A stretch of 64,000 nucleotides of DNA from Rhodobacteraceae bacterium KLH11 (GTDB taxonomy: Bacteria; Pseudomonadota; Alphaproteobacteria; Rhodobacterales; Rhodobacteraceae). A program made the translations under genes and the position numbers. The stretch is taken from positions 99,737-163,736 of the forward strand of contig DS999531.1 in the NCBI GenBank assembly GCA_000158135.1. The letters are read 5' to 3'. Position 1 is the stretch's first letter; each line of letters opens with the position of its first letter. Positions 27,192 to 35,694 of the stretch are shown here, in pieces. The notes under the pieces are model-generated. The model was not told where the DNA came from. It ran no database searches and saw only the letters and a program-made list of their open reading frames with translations.

Positions 27192-28632
27192 ACCGGATGC
27201 ATATGACGAACGGCGAGTGTGCGCGGATTGTGTGGGGGATCCGTATCTCTCACAGCAAATAGAGGACTCAGGCGAGAAAAAATGCTGTTCATACTGTAAT
27301 GAAGTTCTTCAAACTTGGTCCTTCTTCGAGCTTTCTGAGTCCATCGAAACAGCGTTTGATAGCCACTTTATTCGCACATCTGATCAACCCGATGGATTTC
27401 AATCGATGATGTTGGCTGACAAGGAATCCAGTTACGAGTGGGAGCGTGATGGCGAACCGACAGTCTATGCAATCATGAATGCACTAAATTGCTCCGAAGA
27501 GCTTGCCAGCGATCTACAAAGCCACTTGGAAGAAGTGCATGGGGATTGGGAGGCCTGGCAGTTGGGGGAAGAGTGTCCCTTTGCATCAGATGCTCATTAT
27601 GAAGAGATTATACCAAGTGACGGAGCGCATCACGAAGGCTGGTATCGTTTCGAACAAAATTTGAAAAAAGAGACTAGGTTCTTCAACCAAGACGCTCATA
27701 AGTACCTTCTGTCCATCTTTTCTGGGATTGACGAAATGCAGACTTCCGACGGTAACTCTGTCATCGTTGATGCTGGGCCAAGCCAAGAAATTTCTGGTTT
27801 CTATAGGGCGCGGGTTTTCTACTCTGACAGGGACCTCAAGAAGGGGTTGTTACGACCGGATCTCGAACTTGGCCCACCACCTTTTGAGTATGCGCGCGCT
27901 GGTCGTATGAACGCACACGGAATTTCAGTCTTTTACGGTGCCGACACGGTTGAGGGAGCCATTGCGGAGGTGCGTCCTGCCGTCGGAAGCCAAACCCTTG
28001 TCGGGAGGTTTGATCTGACGCGCCCCGTAAAGTTGTTGGATTTTCGCATTCTGGAGTCATTGAGTGAACGTGGCAGCATATTTGACCCTGAATATGCGAT
28101 ACGCCTTACGCGGATGATGTTCTTGAGATCCCTAAAGAACCGGATCTCCCGACCGGTAATGCCAACCGACGAAGAGATTGAGTACTTAACAACCCAAGCT
28201 GTTGTTGATTTTTTGGCTAATGGTTTGTCGGTAAAGCTGGATGGGGTGATCTTTCCATCTGCTCAGACGAATGAGGCGACCACAAATGTTGTCCTCTTCC
28301 ACCGGGCTAGCAAAGTCGAAAAGATGGACTTACCCGATGGAGCGGAGCTTAGCGCCCATACCAGTATGTCGACTGAAGACGGCCCAGAGCCGGACTACTG
28401 GGTATGGGAAGAGATCCCCGCAAAAGAAGAAAACGAAACCACCGAACCTTCTTCGAGCTTTCCGTTTCAGGAGTTAAACTGGCAATATGAGTGCGAGCCC
28501 GTCGAAGAGCCCACACTAACCCTTGATTTAAAGTCTTTGACCGTTCAAATCGTTACCTCAGCGACCTATGGGACGGATAGTTACACAGTTCGTCGGCATC
28601 GTATGCAAAAGCAATCGGAGGAGTTATTGTAG
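27181..28632 (+). CDS. HEPN/RES-domain protein (candidate NAD+-degrading toxin)
   Basis: This 483-residue protein begins with a Cys-rich segment (VCADCVGDPYLSQQI...CSYCNE, four Cys in CxxC pairs) of the HEPN/RES N-terminal type. It continues with a helical region (about 45-200) and then a RES domain (about 205-385) with GFYRARVF, GRMNAHGISVFYGA and the AIAEVRP motif. RES proteins such as MbcT cleave NAD+ and arrest growth. Here the RES domain is part of a large multi-domain protein, as in defence-associated forms. An acidic Pro-rich tail follows. The last 52 bases overlap the convergent WGR gene. Confidence 0.75.
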   Translation: MMIEPDAYDERRVCADCVGDPYLSQQIEDSGEKKCCSYCNEVLQTWSFFELSESIETAFDSHFIRTSDQPDGFQSMMLADKESSYEWERDGEPTVYAIMNALNCSEELASDLQSHLEEVHGDWEAWQLGEECPFASDAHYEEIIPSDGAHHEGWYRFEQNLKKETRFFNQDAHKYLLSIFSGIDEMQTSDGNSVIVDAGPSQEISGFYRARVFYSDRDLKKGLLRPDLELGPPPFEYARAGRMNAHGISVFYGADTVEGAIAEVRPAVGSQTLVGRFDLTRPVKLLDFRILESLSERGSIFDPEYAIRLTRMMFLRSLKNRISRPVMPTDEEIEYLTTQAVVDFLANGLSVKLDGVIFPSAQTNEATTNVVLFHRASKVEKMDLPDGAELSAHTSMSTEDGPEPDYWVWEEIPAKEENETTEPSSSFPFQELNWQYECEPVEEPTLTLDLKSLTVQIVTSATYGTDSYTVRRHRMQKQSEELL

Positions 28633-28955
28633 GATTCCATTGTGAGGAACCGCTGCTTCTGATCGACAAAACCAACAACGGAAACTCCTGTGTCATCAGC
28701 CAATGAGTATCCACGAGCCAGCTTTGCCTGAAGTATTTTCAACATTTCCTTCAAGGCCGACGCTTGATCTCCAAAAGTTGCCAGTCGATTTTGACCCCAA
28801 GTCCCACGCCTTCCCCAATGGCGCTCAACAATCTGTTCACCCCAAAGGTTGGTGGAAAGCACCAAGCGGTAGAAACGGGCTTTGTTTAATGCGGCATCAT
28901 CATGGTACAGCGCAACGCCGCAGCTACCCTGCGCGAGATTCAATAAGCAATCCAT
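28581..28955 (-). CDS. WGR-domain protein in the protease/ATPase operon
   Basis: This 124-residue protein is built almost wholly of one WGR domain: KARFYRLVLSTNLWGEQIVERHWGRRGTWGQ, with the W-G-R core near residue 47. A terminal helix includes KLARGYS. WGR domains occur in PARPs and bacterial MolR-like proteins and are thought to bind nucleic acid. The gene begins 19 bases after the protease stop, so it is likely the third gene of that operon. Its 3' end overlaps the RES gene by 52 bases. Confidence 0.75.
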   Translation of the reverse strand: MDCLLNLAQGSCGVALYHDDAALNKARFYRLVLSTNLWGEQIVERHWGRRGTWGQNRLATFGDQASALKEMLKILQAKLARGYSLADDTGVSVVGFVDQKQRFLTMESYNNSSDCFCIRCRRTV

Positions 28956-28974
28956 GGTGTACTACCGCCTTTCG

Positions 28975-31512
28975 TTAGCGTCTTGGGCGCAGCCTTGCTG
29001 CAGCTTTGATATCCTGAGCATTTGCGCGGCTCGCCTGTAGTGATTGGCGCATCTCCGCAAATATTGGCTTCACGCCATCGGGGTCCCGAATTGTCAGCAG
29101 CACAGCAAACGGCACCCCTGCAACTGGGAACTCGGCTTCCGCCCGCACCAAACTGGTCACCTCCAAGCGCCAGTCAGAGGTTTCCCCGCGCTCATTCAAG
29201 TTCCGACTATATTGTTTTGATGGCCACCACTTAAGGCCGTGCGTTATAAGAGCTTTTTCTGGAATACCTAGGCCCGCCGAGTTGGGCAAATATCGTGCGT
29301 CAACTTGGTTCGTATACCCATATTGACCGTCTTTGTTTTTTCGATTTTGGCGCTGCCGCAGCGACGCCTCTAGGTTCACCCTGACGAATTCAGCACCAAA
29401 AGCGGGATCGAGCGGTGGCGAATAGACCAGTGTCATTCTTACTTGCCCGGAGCAAGCACCTTGGTGACCTACTAGACTTTGGGGCCAAGAAAAGGGAAAG
29501 CGAAGAATCGCCGGACGACGGGCTCCGATCGTCAAGCGACTTTGGAAAACCATCGTCACCTCATGATCGTCGGTCTCCAGCATCTCAGCAACGCTGGTTG
29601 GCTGTCCGTATCCCGCAAACTGACGCGCAATGTCTTTCATACCGCGCTTTGTGAGCGGATCGGGTGTGTGGGAGTGGTGCAGCAACATTGCTCGCAAAGC
29701 CTCAGAACCCAATCCACCCTGCGTATCCCGATCCAATCCGGCAAGAGTTCGCGAAACTAAGGGAGCTGCGAAACTTGTCCCCGCCACATCCTGGGACAAC
29801 CCTGCCGTGGTGATGGATTTCAAGCCCGTTGGGTTTCCTGGCCCGACTCCCCCTGCTCCACCATAGGCGGCGACGTCGGGTTTGACACCTACCTGCAGAC
29901 CCGGGCCTCGTGTTGAATAAACTGTTGGCGCATCCTTTATCTGTGGCGTGTTTGGCGGGTTAAGTGCGCCGACAGATATGGAGCGTACGCTTTCAGATGG
30001 CTGAAAGATGGTGTCTGGCTGCGTTCTTGAAGCAAAATATGAAACAACATCACTTGGCTTCTTTTGCCAGGGAGCACGGGCTTGGCCAATCGGAAGGTTG
30101 CCCGCCGAGTTTACAAAGATCACACCATAAGTGTCGGCAATCTGATCCAGTCGTGCGGCGTAGAGGCCGTAGCGATGACGATTCACATCGGAAGTCACGT
30201 TGATCGACAAGTTGAAAACCTTAACACCGTGATTTTCGCTGGCCTCAGCTACAGCCTGTTCGAGTTCCTCAAGGAAATCCGAAAATCCGTTCGGGTATTG
30301 ATCGAGAAATGGCCCTTTCGGAAACAGCGGAACATCGTACAGAATGCAACCACTACTTTCCGGCGCAACGGCTGGTCCGTTTAGTGTTTGACCAAGAGTA
30401 ACCACACCAGCAACGCCAGTACCATGATTTCCATCGAACTCATCTTCATCGAGGTAGTCAAATCGACCGGCAAGCCAGGCAGACAAAACATCGGAAACGC
30501 CGGAGTCAACAACGCCAACTATTGGATAAGGGGCCCCAGTAACGGGCTCCGGTATAGCTACCTGGAGACCGCTGCCCGCACTGGTTTCTTGAGGTGCAGG
30601 AACCTCACCATTTCCCAGTTGAAGTTGGATAGGTGGATTAATTGCGCGGACTAGGGGATGACTGGCGAGCGTCGCAAGCGCATCCTCATGGCGGTCTGGT
30701 GACAAATCAATAGGACCGCCGCTGGCCACAGTTGCAACGTCACGCCCTGATAGTCCAAGCCGGTTGTCGACAAGTGCGGGCTCGTCACTATGCGTAAGTT
30801 GGAATTCAAGAACAGGTGTACGCCCAAGCTTCGTTGCTAGAAGTGTGCGAGAGCCAGGCCCAAAGCTAAGTAAAATATCTTGCAAGCTGTTTAAGAGAGC
30901 ATTTTGCCCCAGCGGGTCGTCGGCGATCACATTGCGAGACGGTGTTTCAAATAGCTCAATGTGATAGCCGGACACTGTGCGCGGGTCCGAAAGCAATTGC
31001 ATGGCCGCCGCCGTCGAGAAATTGCGCTTGGTCGCCACTGGTGCAATTTCAATACTCTCGATTGCACCGACTTCCGAGCGTGCCGCAGATGGCGCTGGAT
31101 AAGGCAGCCCAGTGTTCTTGGATACGTTGATGACAACAGTTTGCTCAGCCTGTTCGACACGGCGGCGCAGCGCAGGAAGATAGATAAGTGGTGCGCGAAA
31201 ATAGAGTGTTCCAACTCCGTCTGCGCCTACACACGGGAATTGGTCCTTTTGGAAAAGCCAAGTGACCGGGCGATATGATTTTGCCAAAGCAGCCTCCCGC
31301 ATTTGCACCCGTAAATATGTTGCGGGCCCAAACGAGCTGGATTGCACGGCTTCAGTAATTGTGTCGATGGACTGCAATATTCTGGATTTATGAGTGCTAA
31401 ACTCAGCGTCTGCGTTCTCGAAAAAGTCCTTGTTTCCGCCACCCTGACCAGGATCCGGAGCCCTTAGAAATGCTTCATCGTTAAGAATGATCTGTACTGG
31501 ATTATTTGGCAT
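28975..31512 (-). CDS. subtilisin-like serine protease (IetS-like)
   Basis: This 845-residue S8-family peptidase has the full catalytic triad: Asp in VGVVDSGVSD (about residue 333), His in NHGTGVAGVV (about 362) and Ser in GTSFAAPLV (about 580), with the oxyanion Asn in FVNSAGN. No signal peptide or propeptide is evident, so it acts in the cytoplasm. About 320 residues precede the protease domain and about 230 follow it; both are unassigned. It overlaps the AAA ATPase gene upstream by 11 bases. This pairing is that of the IetAS anti-phage/plasmid-exclusion system. Confidence 0.85.
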   Translation of the reverse strand: MPNNPVQIILNDEAFLRAPDPGQGGGNKDFFENADAEFSTHKSRILQSIDTITEAVQSSSFGPATYLRVQMREAALAKSYRPVTWLFQKDQFPCVGADGVGTLYFRAPLIYLPALRRRVEQAEQTVVINVSKNTGLPYPAPSAARSEVGAIESIEIAPVATKRNFSTAAAMQLLSDPRTVSGYHIELFETPSRNVIADDPLGQNALLNSLQDILLSFGPGSRTLLATKLGRTPVLEFQLTHSDEPALVDNRLGLSGRDVATVASGGPIDLSPDRHEDALATLASHPLVRAINPPIQLQLGNGEVPAPQETSAGSGLQVAIPEPVTGAPYPIVGVVDSGVSDVLSAWLAGRFDYLDEDEFDGNHGTGVAGVVTLGQTLNGPAVAPESSGCILYDVPLFPKGPFLDQYPNGFSDFLEELEQAVAEASENHGVKVFNLSINVTSDVNRHRYGLYAARLDQIADTYGVIFVNSAGNLPIGQARAPWQKKPSDVVSYFASRTQPDTIFQPSESVRSISVGALNPPNTPQIKDAPTVYSTRGPGLQVGVKPDVAAYGGAGGVGPGNPTGLKSITTAGLSQDVAGTSFAAPLVSRTLAGLDRDTQGGLGSEALRAMLLHHSHTPDPLTKRGMKDIARQFAGYGQPTSVAEMLETDDHEVTMVFQSRLTIGARRPAILRFPFSWPQSLVGHQGACSGQVRMTLVYSPPLDPAFGAEFVRVNLEASLRQRQNRKNKDGQYGYTNQVDARYLPNSAGLGIPEKALITHGLKWWPSKQYSRNLNERGETSDWRLEVTSLVRAEAEFPVAGVPFAVLLTIRDPDGVKPIFAEMRQSLQASRANAQDIKAAARLRPRR

Positions 31513-32710
31513 TTGAAGCCTCCACCAAAGGGAGATGACGTTGTGATTTCTTAAGTTCGCTAATTTTTGACTTACTCATTCCGGTCGCAGCCGCGATATC
31601 CTGCTGACTTATTGCGATCTGGCTGTCGTTTGTGATCATGCTGACGAAAGCGTCAGGGTCATGGGCAAGCAGTTTTGCTGGAGCATGATCGTGTTCGGGC
31701 AACCGAGCTAATACAGTGCTCAGAGCTTGAAAAATGCCAGGCCCATTGTGCTCTGCTCCACTTAAGGCGAGTGTGCGCTTAATCGACGTGCAAACACGTT
31801 GCAGATCCGCTCCGGAACGCCCTCTCAGACAGTAGGCAATGATGCTGACCGTGCCATTGTCTGGAGTTATTGGTAGCAAGAACCGATTCACAAGGCTCGT
31901 AACAGCTTCCATATTTGGCTCACCGATGTGAACATGCGTTTCAAATCGGCGCCAAATTGCAGGATCAAGCAAACGATCATGATTTGTAATTGCAATTGTG
32001 ACGCCGTGATCGCGCCTGAGGTCTAAATTTTGCAGAAGTGTATTCACAACACGCTTAATTTCACCAATCTCCTGAGGGTCATCGCGTTGCTTCGCCAGCG
32101 CATCGAACTCATCTAGAAGCAGAACGCAAGCATAGCGATTTGCGAACTCAAAGAGATTTGCGATATTGCGAGCGGTCGTACCTAGGAATGATGAAATCAA
32201 ACCATCGATGCGCGCCATGACCAGTGGCAGCCCTAGGTTTTGGGCGATATGGTAGGCGGTCATTGTTTTCCCCGAACCGGGCGGGCCAAAAATGAGTAGC
32301 GATCGTGTCGGCTCTACATCAACACAGCGCAGTGCTTCAGGATGCCGCCATTCATCGAGAAGACCGTCAATCGTATCTTTGACATCCGTTTCATAGATTG
32401 GAGTGGTTTGCATCGCCCCAGGGAACTCAACGGTACAGAGCTGCGCGCCAGTTTCACGATCAATAGGCGGTATTGTGTCCGAAGTCAGCGTTTCACCAAC
32501 CACCATCGAGCGAGACACTTCGACCTTGCTCGGTGCAAGTTCTTTGGTTTCGGATGCCGAAGACAAAAGCCTGCGGATTGTCGCTGCCTCTTTGGCCTCA
32601 CCTTCTTTCTCAAGGCGTGTAAGTAGCCGTTGAACCTGCTTGTCAAAGGCCTTTTGATCGCCAGCAAGCCCTGACCGGATAATGCTCTGAACAACCGAAA
32701 AGTGATCCAT
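31502..32710 (-). CDS. AAA+ ATPase (IetA-like) with C-terminal helix-turn-helix
   Basis: This 402-residue AAA ATPase has Walker A GPPGSGKT (about residue 142), Walker B LLLDEFDAL (about 200), sensor-1 Asn in AITNH and the arginine-finger region IWRRFETH. An N-terminal helical part (1-70) precedes it. The last 40 residues form an apparent helix-turn-helix (ISQQDIAAATGMSKSKISELKK). The ATG at 32710 has GGGAGG five bases upstream; an in-frame ATG at 32749 is less well supported. It is the first gene of the operon and overlaps the protease gene. A substrate-feeding or sensing role for the protease is likely by analogy to IetA. Confidence 0.85.
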   Translation of the reverse strand: MDHFSVVQSIIRSGLAGDQKAFDKQVQRLLTRLEKEGEAKEAATIRRLLSSASETKELAPSKVEVSRSMVVGETLTSDTIPPIDRETGAQLCTVEFPGAMQTTPIYETDVKDTIDGLLDEWRHPEALRCVDVEPTRSLLIFGPPGSGKTMTAYHIAQNLGLPLVMARIDGLISSFLGTTARNIANLFEFANRYACVLLLDEFDALAKQRDDPQEIGEIKRVVNTLLQNLDLRRDHGVTIAITNHDRLLDPAIWRRFETHVHIGEPNMEAVTSLVNRFLLPITPDNGTVSIIAYCLRGRSGADLQRVCTSIKRTLALSGAEHNGPGIFQALSTVLARLPEHDHAPAKLLAHDPDAFVSMITNDSQIAISQQDIAAATGMSKSKISELKKSQRHLPLVEASNAK

Positions 32711-32732
32711 GCTTGCCTCCCAGCGGTACATT

Positions 32733-32858
32733 TCCGCGATTTTTAGCATTTTTCCCGTTTATCGTGGATAATTCCAGAAATAGCAAGTATTTTTCCACTA
32801 TCACATCCCTTTTTCCGAGGTGAGGCACGCAAATTCCGGATTTTTGCTATTTTCTCCA
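32733..32858. promoter_or_regulatory. AT-rich repeated motif upstream of the ATPase operon
   Basis: Three related copies of a TTTTTxGCxATTTxTCC-like motif lie just upstream of the ATPase start: around 32736-32757, around 32773-32795 (opposite strand) and around 32838-32858. The last two form an inverted repeat with the core AGAAATAGCAA / TTGCTATTTTCT. They could be operators for the helix-turn-helix at the C-terminus of the ATPase or for the island's XRE protein. The stretch 32711-33006 holds no supported gene. Confidence 0.45.
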
Positions 32859-33006
32859 GAACGGAGCGCATCACGCGCTTGCTCTAACTTTCGGCTCAGG
32901 GTGTTCTGGGACTTTGAACAGGCAAAGGCGTTTCAAACATGCAGCTACCTTTGGAAGAAAGGCCGTTGCTTGATCTGACACCGCGACCACCAAGCACTCG
33001 CCTATT

Positions 33007-33285
33007 TCACGAGGCCTCTGGCCCGCGAAGCTTGAACTCCATTGCGGGCTTGGAAAGCTCAGCTTCTTGGGCTGCCTTTACCGCCGCTAGATCCTCTCGA
33101 CCGATGAGCCGCCTCAGAACAACCCATAGCATGTCTAGGGCACGTTTGAGGGCTCGTTGGCGACTTATTGCGGCCTCAGCCTTCTTTTCGGCCTTCTGGA
33201 GCCTCTCGGAGGCTCTCTCAGTGACCAGCTCGTCAATCCGGCCTTTGACCCTTTCCCAGGCGCGCTCTTCAGCTTCTGCAATCAC
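33007..33285 (-). CDS. short coiled-coil protein, possible gene remnant
   Basis: This 92-residue, highly charged protein is dominated by Lys/Glu/Ala helices (AEERAWERVKGRIDELVTER...) with the hydrophobic segment ALDMLWVVLRRLIG. Composition looks protein-like and resembles the C-terminal ends of plasmid mobilisation proteins, but I cannot show a match. It may be the tail of a lost relaxase gene. No clear ribosome binding site precedes it. Confidence 0.35.
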   Translation of the reverse strand: MIAEAEERAWERVKGRIDELVTERASERLQKAEKKAEAAISRQRALKRALDMLWVVLRRLIGREDLAAVKAAQEAELSKPAMEFKLRGPEAS

Positions 33286-33582
33286 TTCCGAGCGATAGTC
33301 TTCATGTCTGGCCCATAGTCAGGCAGAACCATGCCGCATCAAGAGAGATCACTAAGAAGAGCCAGCTTCGTTTACATACCGTTCTTCGAAAAACTCCGGG
33401 GGTGAAATACGTTCCATGAACCCTTCCAATTCAAAGGTAAGAACCACAAAGGCCTTGGACATCAACAAGTATTGAGTCCCGCAACAAATCCCGCAACATT
33501 TTAGTGCCAACATCAGCTGGATAGTAAGTTAATATATTGATTTAATTACTATTTTCTGAAACCTCGGTTCGATTTCAAAACA

Positions 33583-33599
33583 GGTACTCGCCTCCATTT
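33583..33599 (+). repeat. att direct repeat, distal side
   Basis: An exact copy of the 17 bases at the tRNA-Cys 3' end. Just before it, at 33565-33575, is CGGTTCGATTT, a partial copy of the T arm separated by a few extra bases, so the tRNA fragment displaced on integration is recognisable but decayed. The 537 bases between 33285 and 33823 hold this site and no supported gene. Confidence 0.85.
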
Positions 33600-33822
33600 T
33601 ATTCTAAATCATTGACTTAACCCTGTGATGCTCGGGTGTGACACAAAGTGGGACACACCTACAATGATGCAGTCATCCTATCTAAGCCTTTCAAGACACG
33701 GTGTTTATTACTTCCATTAGCCTATCCCTCCCTCTATTGAGGGACAGCGAAAATATGTAAGAATATGACACAAAGTGAAAGCTCCCCAACGCTGTTATGC
33801 TGCAGACTAGATGACCGGCACT

Positions 33823-34821
33823 CTAACGGATCAATCTCTCGGTCTTGAACCGTTGCAGGAACTCACGGAAATCGGTCCAATCCTGCCTTTGTCGCAGTTC
33901 AGCAATCTTCCGTTCATACCAAACACACGCGCTTTTGTGCGAGGATGCAAGTTGTTCATCCGCCATTAAACGATCCTTCTCGATCAAAGCTCGGTTCCAT
34001 AGTGGGAGAATGGATCGATCTTCAGCAAGATTTGCGTTCATGTTATGCCAGTACGCCTCGGCCTGATCATCATGGATATGATTGGTTTTTCCGCGGTCTC
34101 GTTTAACCAGGAAAGACGCGATGGAACGAGTGACATAGTGGTGGAGGCGGGCAAAATCATGGCGGTAGCCGGCTGTGGCGCGCCAGGTTACGGCCTCGGG
34201 GTCGAGGAGTTGGCCGCCGCCATCGACCCAGCGTATCTCGGCCATACGCTCGGGTGCCACACCCTTGGGGCGGTGCGGGCCGTATCGGGTAAACAGACCA
34301 TTGTTGCGGGTGATACTCTTCAACCCTCCGGCAACGCCGGAATAGAACCCTTTTTCGGTATCGCAGAGAAAGAACTGCTCGGCCACCGGGATATCAGCGA
34401 AATCTTCGATCCCGCCGCAACCAAAAATCTTCCAGGTGAATGAGGCCACATCAAAGGGACCACCAGCGGCTTCCTGAAGCTTGTCCAGCAAGCTCTGCAT
34501 GGACGGATCCGGCAGTCGGATGTTCAGATATTCATCGACATCCAGAGAAAAGGTCCAGTCCGCGTCCAGAAATCTTGGATGAGAGCGAACACGTCTGAGC
34601 ATCGTGTTCTGCGGGCTTTGCCCCGGCTTCACCGAATTATCGATATGGGTGGCTACGCCAAGGTCCTCCAGCCGTTTCGCGATTACATCAGTGCCGTCAT
34701 CGCAATCATTGGTGTAGATGAGGAAGTGGTCGACGCCCAGAGACAAATAGTAGGCGACCCAGTCAATCATGAAAGGGCCCTCGTTCTTCATCGTTGTGTA
34801 GATGAGTATCCGGTCAGTCAT
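33823..34821 (-). CDS. glycosyltransferase family 2 (Glyco_tranf_2_4 type)
   Basis: This 332-residue protein begins ILIYTTMKNEGPFMIDWVAYY, with YTNDCDDGTD and FSLDVDEYLNI (DxD-like, near residue 92) as in the Glyco_tranf_2_4 family. The later KRDRGKTNHIHDDQ segment is shared with the paralogue at 35681. It is expected to add a sugar to a surface or secreted polysaccharide. It is the last gene of the cluster, and the 255 bases upstream of its start hold nothing I can support. Confidence 0.83.
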   Translation of the reverse strand: MTDRILIYTTMKNEGPFMIDWVAYYLSLGVDHFLIYTNDCDDGTDVIAKRLEDLGVATHIDNSVKPGQSPQNTMLRRVRSHPRFLDADWTFSLDVDEYLNIRLPDPSMQSLLDKLQEAAGGPFDVASFTWKIFGCGGIEDFADIPVAEQFFLCDTEKGFYSGVAGGLKSITRNNGLFTRYGPHRPKGVAPERMAEIRWVDGGGQLLDPEAVTWRATAGYRHDFARLHHYVTRSIASFLVKRDRGKTNHIHDDQAEAYWHNMNANLAEDRSILPLWNRALIEKDRLMADEQLASSHKSACVWYERKIAELRQRQDWTDFREFLQRFKTERLIR

Positions 34822-35076
34822 AGCAGGGGCGAAGTCTAAACAAGGGTGATATCGGGGTCATCGGCCAAACCGTGCTGTACCAGGAGACCACCGAAAAAAC
34901 TGGAGGCCAATACCCGGTTCCGAGACCGGGCAAGGCGCGGGCGCATGCTGGATGAGAAGAAGTGAATGGATGTTTTCGATCTCCAATAATGTTCTTCCAG
35001 CTACGCGGGCAGATACTGAAGCCACGCCAACCCTTGTCCAGGTTGTTAGAATTGTCGGTGTAATCCCTGTCGCGCA

Positions 35077-35694
35077 TCAAAGCTTCTGAACCGCCACCTG
35101 GGCCCCTTTAATGGCCTTGATCCGCAAATCAGCCGGGTTTGCCCCCAGAAACTCGTGAAATGCACGCATGACGCCGTCTTTCCACCACCCACGCCTGTGA
35201 TAATCATCCAGCATTATGACACCGCCCTCGATCATTTTCGGTAACAGCGCCTCCAGATCCGCTTTGACGCCTTCATAGGAATGGTCGCCGTCAAGATAGG
35301 CAAACCCAATGCTTTGATCATCAAACAAGTGCAGCGCAGGTAGCGAAAAGTCGCGAATAACCGAGAGCTGGCCCTTCGCGATCTCAGTGCTGTATCTTTC
35401 TCTTACTGATTCATAGATGCGATCCATATCGTCCTGACTGCGTGCTCCGGCCAATGAGGCACCGCCATCGGGGTCAGGTTGCACCCCCCAGGGATCAATG
35501 AGGCACAGCTTCGAAGGTTTCAGCTCATCCAGCAAGATCTGCGAAAACTCCCCACGCCAGACACCAATTTCCACGCTCAGCTTTCCATGCGGCATTGTGC
35601 GAAGCATCTCGCGGCGCAAGGCATCTTTGCGTTCGCGCTGCTGGGCTTGTTTTCGACGACGTTCTTCGGCGGAGATGGGGTCAGCCATGGGCAT
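35077..35694 (-). CDS. class I SAM-dependent methyltransferase (Methyltransf_24-like)
   Basis: This 205-residue methyltransferase has a charged N-terminal helix (1-35), the SAM-binding start SVEIGVWRGEFSQILLDEL, LCLIDPWG, and GFAYLDGDHSYEGVKADLE in the middle, then GGVIMLDDYHR. These are hallmarks of the family that modifies sugars and small molecules. It overlaps the 3' end of the glycosyltransferase at 35681 by 14 bases. The start may be the ATG at 35694 or the one two codons later. Confidence 0.82.
   Translation of the reverse strand: MPMADPISAEERRRKQAQQRERKDALRREMLRTMPHGKLSVEIGVWRGEFSQILLDELKPSKLCLIDPWGVQPDPDGGASLAGARSQDDMDRIYESVRERYSTEIAKGQLSVIRDFSLPALHLFDDQSIGFAYLDGDHSYEGVKADLEALLPKMIEGGVIMLDDYHRRGWWKDGVMRAFHEFLGANPADLRIKAIKGAQVAVQKL

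Larger units (their letters stand above)
24801..33599. mobile_element. genomic island in the tRNA-Cys gene
   Basis: About 8.8 kb are bounded by a perfect 17-bp direct repeat (GGTACTCGCCTCCATTT) at the tRNA 3' end and at 33583-33599. The integrase gene lies next to the tRNA and reads towards it, which is the classic arrangement. Genes inside are clearly more AT-rich than those outside. The cargo is a RES-domain gene with an XRE regulator and a protease/ATPase/WGR operon. There are no phage structural genes, so this is a small integrative element rather than a prophage. Confidence 0.85.

Noticed and set aside
32939-33298. 119-residue open frame on the plus strand opposite the coiled-coil gene
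   Set aside because: Its composition is Ser/Arg-rich low complexity, as expected for the reverse of a Lys/Glu/Ala helix gene on the minus strand.
24830-33599. Island as a prophage
   Set aside because: There is an integrase with att sites but no capsid, tail, terminase, lysis or replication genes, and the size is only 8.8 kb.
34814-35080. 88-residue open frame on the minus strand between the glycosyltransferase and the methyltransferase
   Set aside because: No recognisable family, no clear ribosome binding site, and the predicted protein is rich in Cys, Trp and Pro like a chance frame. The 255-base gap is better left as non-coding or eroded sequence.
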